A stretch of 64,000 nucleotides of DNA, taken from positions 62,001-126,000 of the forward strand of contig NZ_JAODOR010000009.1 in assembly GCF_025398275.1 (NCBI RefSeq), in the 5' to 3' direction. Position 1 is the first letter of the stretch, and each line of letters opens with the position of its first letter. Source of the DNA: Microbacterium memoriense (lineage in GTDB: Bacteria > Actinomycetota > Actinomycetes > Actinomycetales > Microbacteriaceae). Position numbers and translations under genes: made by a program. This document shows positions 18,177-25,769 of this stretch, in pieces. Below the pieces are notes generated by a model that saw only the letters and a program-made list of their open reading frames with translations, did not search any database and was not told the origin of the DNA.

Positions 18177-18245
18177 TGCGCCCAGGCGCGTCGTCCTCGG
18201 CCTGTCCTGAGGCTTTCTCACGGCCGACGGCGTCGGGCGCCCCGT

Positions 18246-18251
18246 TAGTCT
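18246..18251 (+). promoter_or_regulatory. -10 element TAGTCT of the ECF transporter unit (leaderless)
   Basis: TAGTCT followed by 6 nt and the GTG at 18258. Confidence 0.5.
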
Positions 18252-18257
18252 GAGCAG

Positions 18258-18803
18258 GTGACCCGAAGCACGCTCCTGTCGACGCGCCTGCTCCTCGTGT
18301 GCGCGGCGATCGGTGTCGCGACCGGCATCGTCGGGGGCATCGCGGGAGTCGTGACTCCCGTGGTCCTCGCGGCTGCGCCATTCGCGTACGGACTCGTGCT
18401 CGGCGCGCACGTGCTGCCCGGCATCATCGCGCAGGAAGTCCTGCGGCGGCCGATGGTCGCTCTCATCGCGCACCTGATGGCGGCGCTCGTCGCGAGCGCC
18501 TTCAACCCGGCATGGATCGGTCGCTTCCTCGGCACGGCACTGCTCTTCGGCGCGATCCAGGAGGGTGTCGCCGCGCTCACGCGGTATCGCGCGTGGGGTG
18601 CCTGGCGCTTCTTCATCTCGGCGGTGATCATCGGCGCTCTCGTCGCCGTCGTCGTCTTCTTCGTCGCCGATCTCGGCAAGCTCGCCCCCTGGGCGCAGAT
18701 CGCCTACCTCGCGATCTCGGTGCTCGGACCGGTCATCTGGACCGCGCTCGGTCTCGGCATCGGGGCGTCGCTGCGGCGGGCCGGGGTGGCAGCCCGCGCC
18801 TGA
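18258..18803 (+). CDS. ykoE: ECF transporter S component, YkoE-like
   Basis: A 181-aa membrane protein with about five or six helices. The LPGIIAQEVLRRPMVALIAHL-like block resembles YkoE, the thiamine/hydroxymethylpyrimidine-binding component. The call rests equally on context: it is followed by a double ATPase and an EcfT protein, the YkoE-D-C order. No TPP riboswitch fits in the 80 bp between it and the pirin gene, and a leaderless -10 leaves no leader at all. The substrate is therefore less certain than in riboswitch-controlled homologues. Confidence 0.75.
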   Translation: MTRSTLLSTRLLLVCAAIGVATGIVGGIAGVVTPVVLAAAPFAYGLVLGAHVLPGIIAQEVLRRPMVALIAHLMAALVASAFNPAWIGRFLGTALLFGAIQEGVAALTRYRAWGAWRFFISAVIIGALVAVVVFFVADLGKLAPWAQIAYLAISVLGPVIWTALGLGIGASLRRAGVAARA

Positions 18804-18830
18804 CGATGCCCGCCCGGAGTTAGGGGAGGC

Positions 18831-18836
18831 TAAGTT
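18831..18836 (+). promoter_or_regulatory. -10 element TAAGTT upstream of the ATPase gene
   Basis: TAAGTT lies 6 nt before the GTG at 18843, within the 39-bp gap after the S component. It may give the ATPase and EcfT genes a second, internal promoter. Confidence 0.4.
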
Positions 18837-18842
18837 AAAGGG

Positions 18843-20633
18843 GTGACTTCCGCGCCCGCTCCTCTGCTGCGCGTCGAAGATCTCGGCATCCGTCACGACG
18901 GCGCGACCGTCGCGGCACCCGCATCGGCGACGTTCGAAGTCGCTCGTGGCGAGGTCGTCCTGCTCCTCGGCCCGAGCGGTGCCGGCAAGTCCACTCTGGC
19001 GCTCGCGCTCAACGGCCTCATCCCGCATGCGGTCCCCGCGACGATGACCGGCGCCGTGCGCGTCGCGGGCCACGACACCGCGTCGACGCCGGTCGCTGAG
19101 CTCAGCACCCAGGTGGGGATGGTCTTCCAAGACCCGGATGCGCAACTGGTCACCGGCACGCTGCTCGATGAAGTCGCGTTCGGCCCCGAGAATCTGCGAC
19201 TGCCGGTCGAGGAGGTGCTCGCACGGACCGAGATCGCGCTGCGTCGCGTGGGCCTCTGGGACCGCCGCCACGAGAACCCTGATCGCTTGAGTGGTGGCGG
19301 GCGGCAGCGCCTCGCGATCGCCTGCGCGCTCGCGATGGGCTCGCCGCTCTTGGTCCTCGACGAGCCCACCGCGAATCTCGATCCGCAGGGGATCGAGGAG
19401 GTCTACGCGGCACTGGGCGAGCTCGTCGCCGCGGGCGATCGCGCGATCCTGCTGGTCGAGCACAACCTCGACGCGGCGATCGCGATCACCGACCGGGTCG
19501 TCGTGCTCGATCACGACGGACGCACGATCGCCGACGGCCCGGTGGATGCCGTGTTGCGCTCCCGCGCGGCGGAATTGCACGGCATCGGCGTGTGGCTTCC
19601 GGTCGCGACGCTCGCGGCGCTGCGCTTGCGCGCGGCCGGCTGGGACCTCGACCCGCTCCCCCTCGATCCCACGGAACTGCGCGCGGCGCTCGACGCCGCC
19701 GAACCGCCGGCATCCGCGTACCCCGCCGGAGGAGATGGCGCCTCGGGAGGTTCGCTTCCCGCGAATTCGCCCTCTGCTGCGCACATTTCCTCTCCCCTTG
19801 TCCTCGCCGACGCGCAACCGCAGATCGAGGTGCGGGACCTGACGATCCGCCGCGGGGGTGTCGAGATCCTGCACGGCGTGGATCTCACCGTGCGCGCGGG
19901 CGAGTTCATCGCGATCGTGGGGGCGAACGGCGCTGGAAAGACCACTCTCCTGCAGGCGATCGCGGGGGTCGTCCCCCCGCCGCGAGGACGCGTCCGCGTG
20001 AACGGAATCGACATCGCGCGCACCGATCTGCGCACCCTGTCCCGGAAGATCGGATTCGTCTTCCAGAACCCCGAACACCAGTTCATCGCGCACACCGTGT
20101 ACGACGAGCTCGCGCACGGGCTCCGCCGGCAGAAGCTCGACGACGCGGCCGTGCGCGTGCAGACCGAGCGGATGCTGGAGCGTTTCGGGCTGCAGGAGAA
20201 GGCCGGCATCCACCCGTTCCTGCTCTCCGGCGGGCAGAAGCGTCGCCTGTCGGTCGGCACGGCGCTCGTCGCCGGTGCGCCCGTGCTCGCGCTCGATGAG
20301 CCCACGTTCGGGCAGGACCGGGCACGCGCCGACGAGCTCATGCACCTGCTGCGGGAGCTGAGCGAGGCGGGCACCACGATCCTCGTCGTCACACACGACA
20401 TGCAGCTCGTCACCGAGTACGCGCACCGCACGATCGTCGTCGGCGACGGTCGGATCGTGGCCGACGACTCGACCGCTGCGATCTTCGCGGATGACGCGCT
20501 CCTCCGCTCGGCAGGACTGCGCCAGCCGCCGCTCCGGCGCGCGTTCGCGGACATCCGGCATCCCGGCCTGTCTGGAGTGACCCGGCTGCGCGATCTCCCC
20601 CGCGCCACCGATTCCCGCAGGACCATCGCATGA
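18843..20633 (+). CDS. ykoD: ECF transporter double ATPase, YkoD-like
   Basis: A 596-aa fusion of two ABC ATPase domains energising vitamin uptake. Domain 1 has Walker A LGPSGAGKS (43-50), Q-loop FQDPDAQL, and a signature that reads LSGGG (149-153) where LSGGQ is usual. Domain 2 has Walker A VGANGAGKT (about 359-366), Q-loop FQNPEHQF and a normal LSGGQ (461-465). A linker rich in Ala, Ser and Pro joins them (about 285-320). It would pair with the S component before it and the EcfT gene after it, whose start overlaps its stop (ATGA). Confidence 0.9.
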   Translation: MTSAPAPLLRVEDLGIRHDGATVAAPASATFEVARGEVVLLLGPSGAGKSTLALALNGLIPHAVPATMTGAVRVAGHDTASTPVAELSTQVGMVFQDPDAQLVTGTLLDEVAFGPENLRLPVEEVLARTEIALRRVGLWDRRHENPDRLSGGGRQRLAIACALAMGSPLLVLDEPTANLDPQGIEEVYAALGELVAAGDRAILLVEHNLDAAIAITDRVVVLDHDGRTIADGPVDAVLRSRAAELHGIGVWLPVATLAALRLRAAGWDLDPLPLDPTELRAALDAAEPPASAYPAGGDGASGGSLPANSPSAAHISSPLVLADAQPQIEVRDLTIRRGGVEILHGVDLTVRAGEFIAIVGANGAGKTTLLQAIAGVVPPPRGRVRVNGIDIARTDLRTLSRKIGFVFQNPEHQFIAHTVYDELAHGLRRQKLDDAAVRVQTERMLERFGLQEKAGIHPFLLSGGQKRRLSVGTALVAGAPVLALDEPTFGQDRARADELMHLLRELSEAGTTILVVTHDMQLVTEYAHRTIVVGDGRIVADDSTAAIFADDALLRSAGLRQPPLRRAFADIRHPGLSGVTRLRDLPRATDSRRTIA

Positions 20634-21442
20634 GCGCCGTGACGATCGACCCCTGGGTCTCGGCCCCGCCGTCGCGGAGGTTCCTCTACGGACTCAATCC
20701 GCTCGCAAAACTCGTCGCGCCGCTTCCGGCGATGGCGTTGTTGGTGTTCGCGCGCGATCTGGCCACGCCGCTCACTTTCGTCGCGCTCGCGTATCTCGTG
20801 GTGCTGATCGGTGCCCGCTTGACCGCTCGCATCGCCCTGCTGCTTCTGCTCGCGCTGCCGGTCGCGGCGGCCGTCGTGGGGCTCGGGATGGCGCTGTGGA
20901 CGGACGCCTCCCGCATCGACACCTCGGTGGCCGTGCTGACGATCGGTGGCTGGACGCTCTACGGCGGCGCGCTCGAGGTCGGGCTGGCGACCGGTGTGCG
21001 CCTCGCGGCGATCATCGCGCTCGCCCTCATCGCCGGGCTCACCACGACCGGACCCGACCTCGTGCGCTCGACCGTGCAGCAGCTGCGCGTGCCCTATCGG
21101 ATCGGGTACACGGCGCTCGCCGCCTTCCGCTTCGTGCCGCGCTTCGGCTATGAGCTCGAGGTGATCCGCCAAGCTCACCGCGTGCGCGGAGCCCACGGTG
21201 GGCGGGGCCCGTTCGCCGCGCTCGCGCGCTGGTGGGGCTACATCGTGCCGCTGCTGGCCGGGGCCATTCGCCATGCCGAGCGCGTCGCACTCGCGATGGA
21301 TGCCCGCGCCTTCGGCGCCCATCCCGACCGCACCGAGCGCTATCTCGTGCCGTGGCGCACCCGCGACACGGTGTTCGTCCTGGCGTTCTGGGCAGCGTCG
21401 GCGGGCGTCCTCTGGTATTTCTTCCCGTGGACTTTCGGCTGA
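20630..21442 (+). CDS. ykoC: ECF transporter transmembrane component EcfT, YkoC-like
   Basis: A 270-aa membrane protein with four to six helices and the coupling-helix signatures of EcfT: FRFVPRFGYELEVIRQAHRVRG and the later ERVALAMDARAFG, both containing the A-R-G type motifs that contact the ATPases. It starts within the ATPase stop codon, so the two are made together. A family B repeat and a hairpin follow its stop. Confidence 0.9.
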   Translation: MSAVTIDPWVSAPPSRRFLYGLNPLAKLVAPLPAMALLVFARDLATPLTFVALAYLVVLIGARLTARIALLLLLALPVAAAVVGLGMALWTDASRIDTSVAVLTIGGWTLYGGALEVGLATGVRLAAIIALALIAGLTTTGPDLVRSTVQQLRVPYRIGYTALAAFRFVPRFGYELEVIRQAHRVRGAHGGRGPFAALARWWGYIVPLLAGAIRHAERVALAMDARAFGAHPDRTERYLVPWRTRDTVFVLAFWAASAGVLWYFFPWTFG

Positions 21443-21477
21443 TGCTGCCCGCCCCTCGCCGCCGACGCGTGCTGGAA

Positions 21478-21535
21478 GCAGGCTGATTCGTCCCTTTCGG
21501 TAGCGAAAAGGACGCTGCGGGTCGATCCAGCCTGC
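21478..21535. repeat. Dispersed inverted-repeat element, family B, copy 1
   Basis: The left arm GCAGGCTGATTCGTCC and right arm GATCCAGCCTGC form a dyad. The right arm plus AACTGCC is identical to copy 2 at 39684-39740. It sits between the convergent ykoC and acyl-CoA dehydrogenase genes. Confidence 0.75.
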
Positions 21536-21564
21536 AACTGCCACAGGATCGAGCCCGCACACGA

Positions 21565-21603
21565 CGGATGCCGAGCGTCCGCTCACGGAACGCCCGGCAT
21601 CCG
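21565..21603. terminator. Hairpin between ykoC and the acyl-CoA dehydrogenase gene
   Basis: CGGATGCCGAGCGT (21565-21578) pairs with ACGCCCGGCATCCG (21590-21603), one mismatch, loop of 11 nt. There is no T tract. It could serve both convergent genes and is built from the abundant GGATGCC/GGCATCC word. Confidence 0.55.
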
Positions 21604-21624
21604 GGGTGGCTCACCGAGAGAGGG

Positions 21625-22788
21625 TCAGCGCTTGCCGACGATCTGGCGCGAGACGATGTCGCGCATGATCTCGTTCGTGCCGCCGTAGATGCGGTGGACG
21701 CGGGCATCGAGGTAGGCGCGGGCGATCGGGTACTCCGTGATGTAGCCGTAGCCACCGTGCAGCTGCACGCCGGTGTCGAGGAGCTCGGCCTCGCGGTCGG
21801 TCGACCAGAACTTGACCTTCGCTGCTTCCTCGGCGGTGAGCTTCTGATCCTTGTAGAGCATCATCGCGCGGTCGTTGTAGGCCCACATGACATCGACGGT
21901 GGTCGCCATGTCCGCGAGAAGGAACCGCGTGTTCTGGAAGTCGGCGATGCGCTGGCCGAATGCCTCGCGGCTCAGCACGTAATCGCGCGTCCACACGAAC
22001 GCCGCCTCACCGGCCGCGGCCGCCGCGACGCCGATCGACAGGCGCTCGAGCGGCAGATTCATCATGAGCTGGATGAAACCGAGCCCTTCCTTGCCGCCGA
22101 TGAGGTTCTCCTCGGGGACGAACACGTCGACGAACGACATCTCGGCGGTGTCCCACCCGTGGAAGCCCATCTTCTCGAGCTTCTTGCTGTGGTCGAAGCC
22201 GTCCATGCCGTCCTCGAGGATCAGCAGGCTGAACGCATCCGGACGGTTGCCCTCGCCGGTCTTGACGAACGTCACGACGATGTCGGCAGTCTTGCCCGAC
22301 GAGATGAAGGTCTTCGCGCCGTTGACGATGTAGCCGCCTTCCACCTTCTTCGCGGTCGTCTTGATGCCCCGCAGGTCGCTACCGGCCCCGGGCTCGGTCA
22401 TCGCGAGAGCACCGAGGATCTCGCCGGTCGCCATCCCCGGCAGCCACTTCTCCTTCTGCTCCTGCGTGCCCATGTGGACGATGTAGGGCACGGCGAGGTC
22501 GTCCTGGATGCCGAACGCACCCGCGAGTGAGCCCTGCCCGGCGCCGATCGTCTCTTCGAGCACGATCGCCCGGAAGCGATAGTCCTGCAGCATCCCCGCG
22601 CCGCCGAACTCCTCCGGCACGCTGAGTCCGATGAGGCCCTGCTCCCCCGCGGCGAGCATGGTGGCCCGGTCGATTTCTCCGTCGGCATCCCACTGCTTGC
22701 GCTTCTCTTCGGTCGCATACCGCTTCAGGAATTCCTTGACGACGTCGCGGAACGCCTCGTGGTCCTCGTCATAGATCTCGCGCTCCAT
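21625..22788 (-). CDS. Acyl-CoA dehydrogenase (LCAD-like)
   Basis: A 387-aa flavoprotein dehydrogenase of fatty-acid or branched-chain beta-oxidation. It has the FAD signature AMTEPGAGSD, SGKTADIVVTF, and the C-terminal IYGGTNEIMRDI. At the position where medium-chain enzymes carry catalytic Glu (EGT) this one has GGT. As in long-chain acyl-CoA dehydrogenase, the base is then expected in the LPLERLSI helix (Glu near 248). The start MEREIYDED is supported by a strong AGGAAGG ribosome binding site. It lies 71 bp downstream of the VanY-like gene on the same strand. Confidence 0.92.
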   Translation of the reverse strand: MEREIYDEDHEAFRDVVKEFLKRYATEEKRKQWDADGEIDRATMLAAGEQGLIGLSVPEEFGGAGMLQDYRFRAIVLEETIGAGQGSLAGAFGIQDDLAVPYIVHMGTQEQKEKWLPGMATGEILGALAMTEPGAGSDLRGIKTTAKKVEGGYIVNGAKTFISSGKTADIVVTFVKTGEGNRPDAFSLLILEDGMDGFDHSKKLEKMGFHGWDTAEMSFVDVFVPEENLIGGKEGLGFIQLMMNLPLERLSIGVAAAAAGEAAFVWTRDYVLSREAFGQRIADFQNTRFLLADMATTVDVMWAYNDRAMMLYKDQKLTAEEAAKVKFWSTDREAELLDTGVQLHGGYGYITEYPIARAYLDARVHRIYGGTNEIMRDIVSRQIVGKR

Positions 22789-22859
22789 GGTGCGCCTTCC
22801 TCTCGTCCTCGAGTGTTGAAGAATGTGGGATTGCATCCCACCGTCCATGGTACTGGGTT

Positions 22860-23879
22860 TCAGCCCGCGTAGTCAGGGGCGGCGGGCAATCCGAAGAAGT
22901 CCTCCAGCGTGCGAAACCCCCCGTCGTGATACGCGGCGGCGAGCTCGACACCGAGGTAGCGGACGTGCCACGGTTCCCACTCGTATCCGGTGATGTCGGT
23001 CTGATCGTCCTCGTAGCGGATGATGAACCCGAAGCGCCAGGCGTTCTCGGCCACCCAGTCGGCCTGCGGCGTGCCCCCGAAAGCTTCGATCCCCCCGCAT
23101 CCGCGGGCGCACGCGACGAGGTCCGCGGCGATCCCGGTCTGGTGTTCGCTGTACCCCGGGCGAGCACTCGTGCGGTCGGCCGCAGCCTGCCCGAGCGAGT
23201 TCACGTATCCGCGGTAGATGCGCTGCTGCGAGGAGTACGACCGGTACGCACTGTTGAGCCCGATCTCACCCGCGCCCTCCTCCGCACCCGCGGTCACGAG
23301 GGTGGTCAACGCGGCCGCAACGTCGGGCCGGAGGCGCACGTCTGCGGTGCGCCGCATGCCTTCGGGCGGCATGACGGATGCCGGCACGTACTCGAGAGGA
23401 TCCAATGGCCGGAGCTTGTTGACGACAACCCAGATGCGATCAGCATCCGACAGCGAGACGCACGGCGCACGACCGTTCGCAACCGCATCACGCAGCGCCG
23501 ACGCGCCCCCGAACGCCGCGACGACGTCGGCATCCGTGCCCGCATCGAGAGCTGCCGCGACCGCAGGATCGTCACAGGATGCCGCGGCCACAGCACTCTG
23601 CGCCGGCACCGGGATCGACGTCGCCGGGGCGGCGGAGGGGAGCGGCGGCGTGGTTTCTTCGGCGCCGAGCGCGGCCTCTCCGACGATCGGGGGTCCGGCG
23701 ACGGCGGCTGTCACCGCGCCCGCACCACCCACCAACAGGATGGCCGCCGCGACGAGCACGAGACCCCGCCGCACCCGGTCGGTCACGCTCGACCGGGCGT
23801 GCTGCGCCTGTTCGGCGGCGTCCGTGCGCATCTGCACCCGGGCGGCGCGACGAGACAGTGTCGGTTCGGGATCCGGCAT
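22860..23879 (-). CDS. VanY-type D-alanyl-D-alanine carboxypeptidase
   Basis: A 339-aa membrane-anchored peptidoglycan peptidase. A basic cytoplasmic N-terminus of about 50 residues precedes one transmembrane helix (GLVLVAAAILLVGGAGAV, about 53-70), then a Pro/Ala linker. The zinc peptidase domain has SEHQTGIAADL (metal-binding His and Asp near 244-252) and EPWHVRYL (catalytic/metal His near 303), the M15B family pattern. It trims the terminal D-Ala of cell-wall stem peptides. The start MPDPEPTLS is the most likely; GAGAAT 6 nt upstream may be a weak leaderless -10. Confidence 0.9.
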   Translation of the reverse strand: MPDPEPTLSRRAARVQMRTDAAEQAQHARSSVTDRVRRGLVLVAAAILLVGGAGAVTAAVAGPPIVGEAALGAEETTPPLPSAAPATSIPVPAQSAVAAASCDDPAVAAALDAGTDADVVAAFGGASALRDAVANGRAPCVSLSDADRIWVVVNKLRPLDPLEYVPASVMPPEGMRRTADVRLRPDVAAALTTLVTAGAEEGAGEIGLNSAYRSYSSQQRIYRGYVNSLGQAAADRTSARPGYSEHQTGIAADLVACARGCGGIEAFGGTPQADWVAENAWRFGFIIRYEDDQTDITGYEWEPWHVRYLGVELAAAYHDGGFRTLEDFFGLPAAPDYAG

Positions 23880-23986
23880 GGTCCCATTCTCGCCCGATCC
23901 TCGCGTCGAATGTCGGATCCGGCTGAATGTACCATGTCGGATGTCTCGCGTTTGCCTCACTGTCGTTACTATGTTCTACTGTCGGG

Positions 23987-25030
23987 ATGCGGTGGCAAGG
24001 ACAGACGACACGTGACGTCGACGATGCGGCCCTGCCCGGCCTCGAATCCCTCGCCGGGATCAGCGGGCTGATCCGCACGGTGACGACGCCGGAGTTCCAC
24101 GGGATGACATTTCACGAAGTGCTCGCGAAGTCAGCGCTCAACCATGTGCCGGGCGGATCATCGATGCCGTTCGACTGGACGGTGAACCCCTATCGAGGGT
24201 GCAGTCACGCCTGCACCTACTGTTTCGCGCGGAAGACCCACGAGTACCTGGATCTGGACAGCGGGCGCGACTTCGACAGCGAGATCGTCGTCAAGACCAA
24301 CGTCGCCGGGGTGCTGCGGCGCGAGCTCGCACGCCCTACGTGGAACCGAGAACCGGTGGCGCTCGGCACCAACACCGATCCGTACCAGCGCGCCGAGGGT
24401 CGCTACCGGCTCCTGCCGGGGATCATCACGGCGCTGGCGGAATCGGGGACCCCGTTCTCCGTGCTCACGAAGGGCACACTGCTGCGCCGCGATCTGCCGC
24501 TTCTTGCGGATGCCGCGGCATCCGTTCCCGTGTCGATCGCGATGTCGATAGCGGTCTTCGACGACGACCTGCAGAAGCTGCTCGAACCGGGAACGCCGAG
24601 CGCCACGGCGCGGCTGGCGACCGTGCGCGCGGCTGCCGACGCCGGGTTCCGGCCGACGGTGTTCCTCATGCCGATCCTGCCGCACCTCACCGATGACCCG
24701 AGGCAGCTCGAGGACGCGGTGCGGCGGGTGAAGGATGCTGGCGCCTCCCGGGTCGTGTTCGGCGCGCTGCACCTCCGCCCCGGCGCGAAAGCGTGGTTCT
24801 GGAGCTGGCTCGAGCGCGAGCGCTCCGATCTGTTGCCGGTCTACCGCGGGTTATACCCGGGGGTGTCGGCCTACGCGCCGGTCGGCTACCGAAAGCTCCT
24901 CGCCGCGCGTGTGCGGCCGCTCCTGCGTCGGTACGCCATGGCCGGTGGCGTCGAGGAGGAGGTCGAGATCCGCCCTGCCACGCCCGGTCCGGTACGCGCG
25001 ACGGGGCCGGCGCCGGCCCTCCTCTTCTGA
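23987..25030 (+). CDS. Radical SAM protein, Rv2578c family
   Basis: A 347-aa protein with a radical SAM cluster motif C72-X3-C76-X2-C79 (GCSHACTYCFAR), preceded by the Rv2578c-family N-terminus (PFDWTVNPYRGC), then NTDPYQRAEGRYRL and TKGTLLRRDLPLL. The family is related to spore photoproduct lyase-like proteins and is common in actinobacteria, but its reaction is not known. The ATG at 23987 is chosen by alignment to the family start; an AT-richer stretch just upstream contains TATGTT (23970-23975) as a possible -10. Confidence 0.87.
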   Translation: MRWQGQTTRDVDDAALPGLESLAGISGLIRTVTTPEFHGMTFHEVLAKSALNHVPGGSSMPFDWTVNPYRGCSHACTYCFARKTHEYLDLDSGRDFDSEIVVKTNVAGVLRRELARPTWNREPVALGTNTDPYQRAEGRYRLLPGIITALAESGTPFSVLTKGTLLRRDLPLLADAAASVPVSIAMSIAVFDDDLQKLLEPGTPSATARLATVRAAADAGFRPTVFLMPILPHLTDDPRQLEDAVRRVKDAGASRVVFGALHLRPGAKAWFWSWLERERSDLLPVYRGLYPGVSAYAPVGYRKLLAARVRPLLRRYAMAGGVEEEVEIRPATPGPVRATGPAPALLF

Positions 25031-25127
25031 GCCGGGCCCGTCACCGCACGGCGACCCGATGCACACGGTCCTCCCCCAGACGGCTGGCACGACAATCTGC
25101 GTCGGATCAGCAGGCCGGGCCGACGGC

Positions 25128-25532
25128 TCAGCGGTACCGACGACCCTCGTCGCGGCGTGACAGCCAGATCGCCACGACCGCGAGCACCACGACCCACGCC
25201 AGGATGCCGAGGATCGCCCAGCCCGGAATCGTGTCGCCGAGCGCCGCCGCGATGACTATCTCGCGCGCTTGGCGCACCGGCAGGAACATCGACGCGGTGT
25301 TCAACCAGTCGGGGAACACGACCGGCGGCAGGAACAGCCCGCCGCCGAACGCGAGGAGGAACATCACGACCTGCGTCACCGCGATGGCCGCTTTCGGGCC
25401 ACACGCGGTGCCGACGATGACGCCGATCAGTATCGACGGGATCGCGGTGACCACGGCCAGCGCGGTCGCCGAGAGGAGATTGAGCGGTTCGGTGGTGGCC
25501 GACGTGAACAGCGCCAAAGTACTCCGTGTCAA
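25128..25532 (-). pseudogene. ABC-2 type transporter permease, 5-prime-truncated remnant
   Basis: The readable part is 134 aa and covers only the C-terminal half of an ABC-2 permease: about four transmembrane helices, including the LPPVVFPDWLNTASMFLPVR segment typical of drug/daunorubicin-type permeases. The family is usually about 240-260 aa. The N-terminal helices are absent and no ATPase partner is nearby. The only in-frame start is a TTG at 25532, and 22 bp further upstream begins a 112-bp inverted-repeat element. The gene has probably lost its 5-prime end by deletion or insertion at that element. Confidence 0.7.
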
Positions 25533-25554
25533 CTGATGGGTGTGCGGCGGGTCG

Positions 25555-25666
25555 CCTGAACAACTCCTGCAGGCTGCGCGGCGCGGGCGGCAGACCCGGC
25601 GCCCGCGCCAGGGAATTCCGCAGCGCGGCCTGCTGCCGCCCGGGCGCGCTGCAGGAGTTGTTCAGG
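25555..25666. repeat. Dispersed inverted-repeat element, family A, copy 2
   Basis: A 112-bp element with perfect 18-bp terminal inverted repeats: CCTGAACAACTCCTGCAG (25555-25572) and its complement (25649-25666). A second dyad lies inside (CGGCGCGGGCGGCAG / CTGCCGCCCGGGCGCG). The right end is identical to the copy at 9048-9147. It is non-coding and flanked by a broken permease gene. Confidence 0.88.
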
Positions 25667-25714
25667 GGGGCAGTCGATAAGGCAGGTCTGACCGGCGCGG
25701 CCGACGCGGCGAAC

Positions 25715-25761
25715 CGACGCGAATCGCCGCCCCGCGGAAGCGGAGGCGGCGATTCGGGTCG
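25715..25761 (-). terminator. Hairpin downstream of the DEAD-box helicase gene
   Basis: CGACGCGAATCGCCGCC (25715-25731) pairs with GGCGGCGATTCGGGTCG (25745-25761) around a 13-nt loop, just after the helicase stop at 25770. No T tract is present. Confidence 0.6.
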
Positions 25762-25769
25762 GGCAGGGG

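Noticed and set aside
18177..18257. TPP riboswitch before ykoE
   Set aside because: The gap is only 81 bp, lacks the CTGAGA and ACCTGATC-type elements, and carries a leaderless -10.
16911..20561. 1216-codon minus-strand frame across the GNAT, pirin and ECF genes
   Set aside because: It runs opposite several genes with recognisable families and coupled starts, and has no motifs of its own.
9048..25666. Composite transposon bounded by the two family A copies
   Set aside because: The 16.5 kb between them consists of ordinary housekeeping-type genes in a normal arrangement and no transposase; the copies are better seen as independent dispersed repeats.
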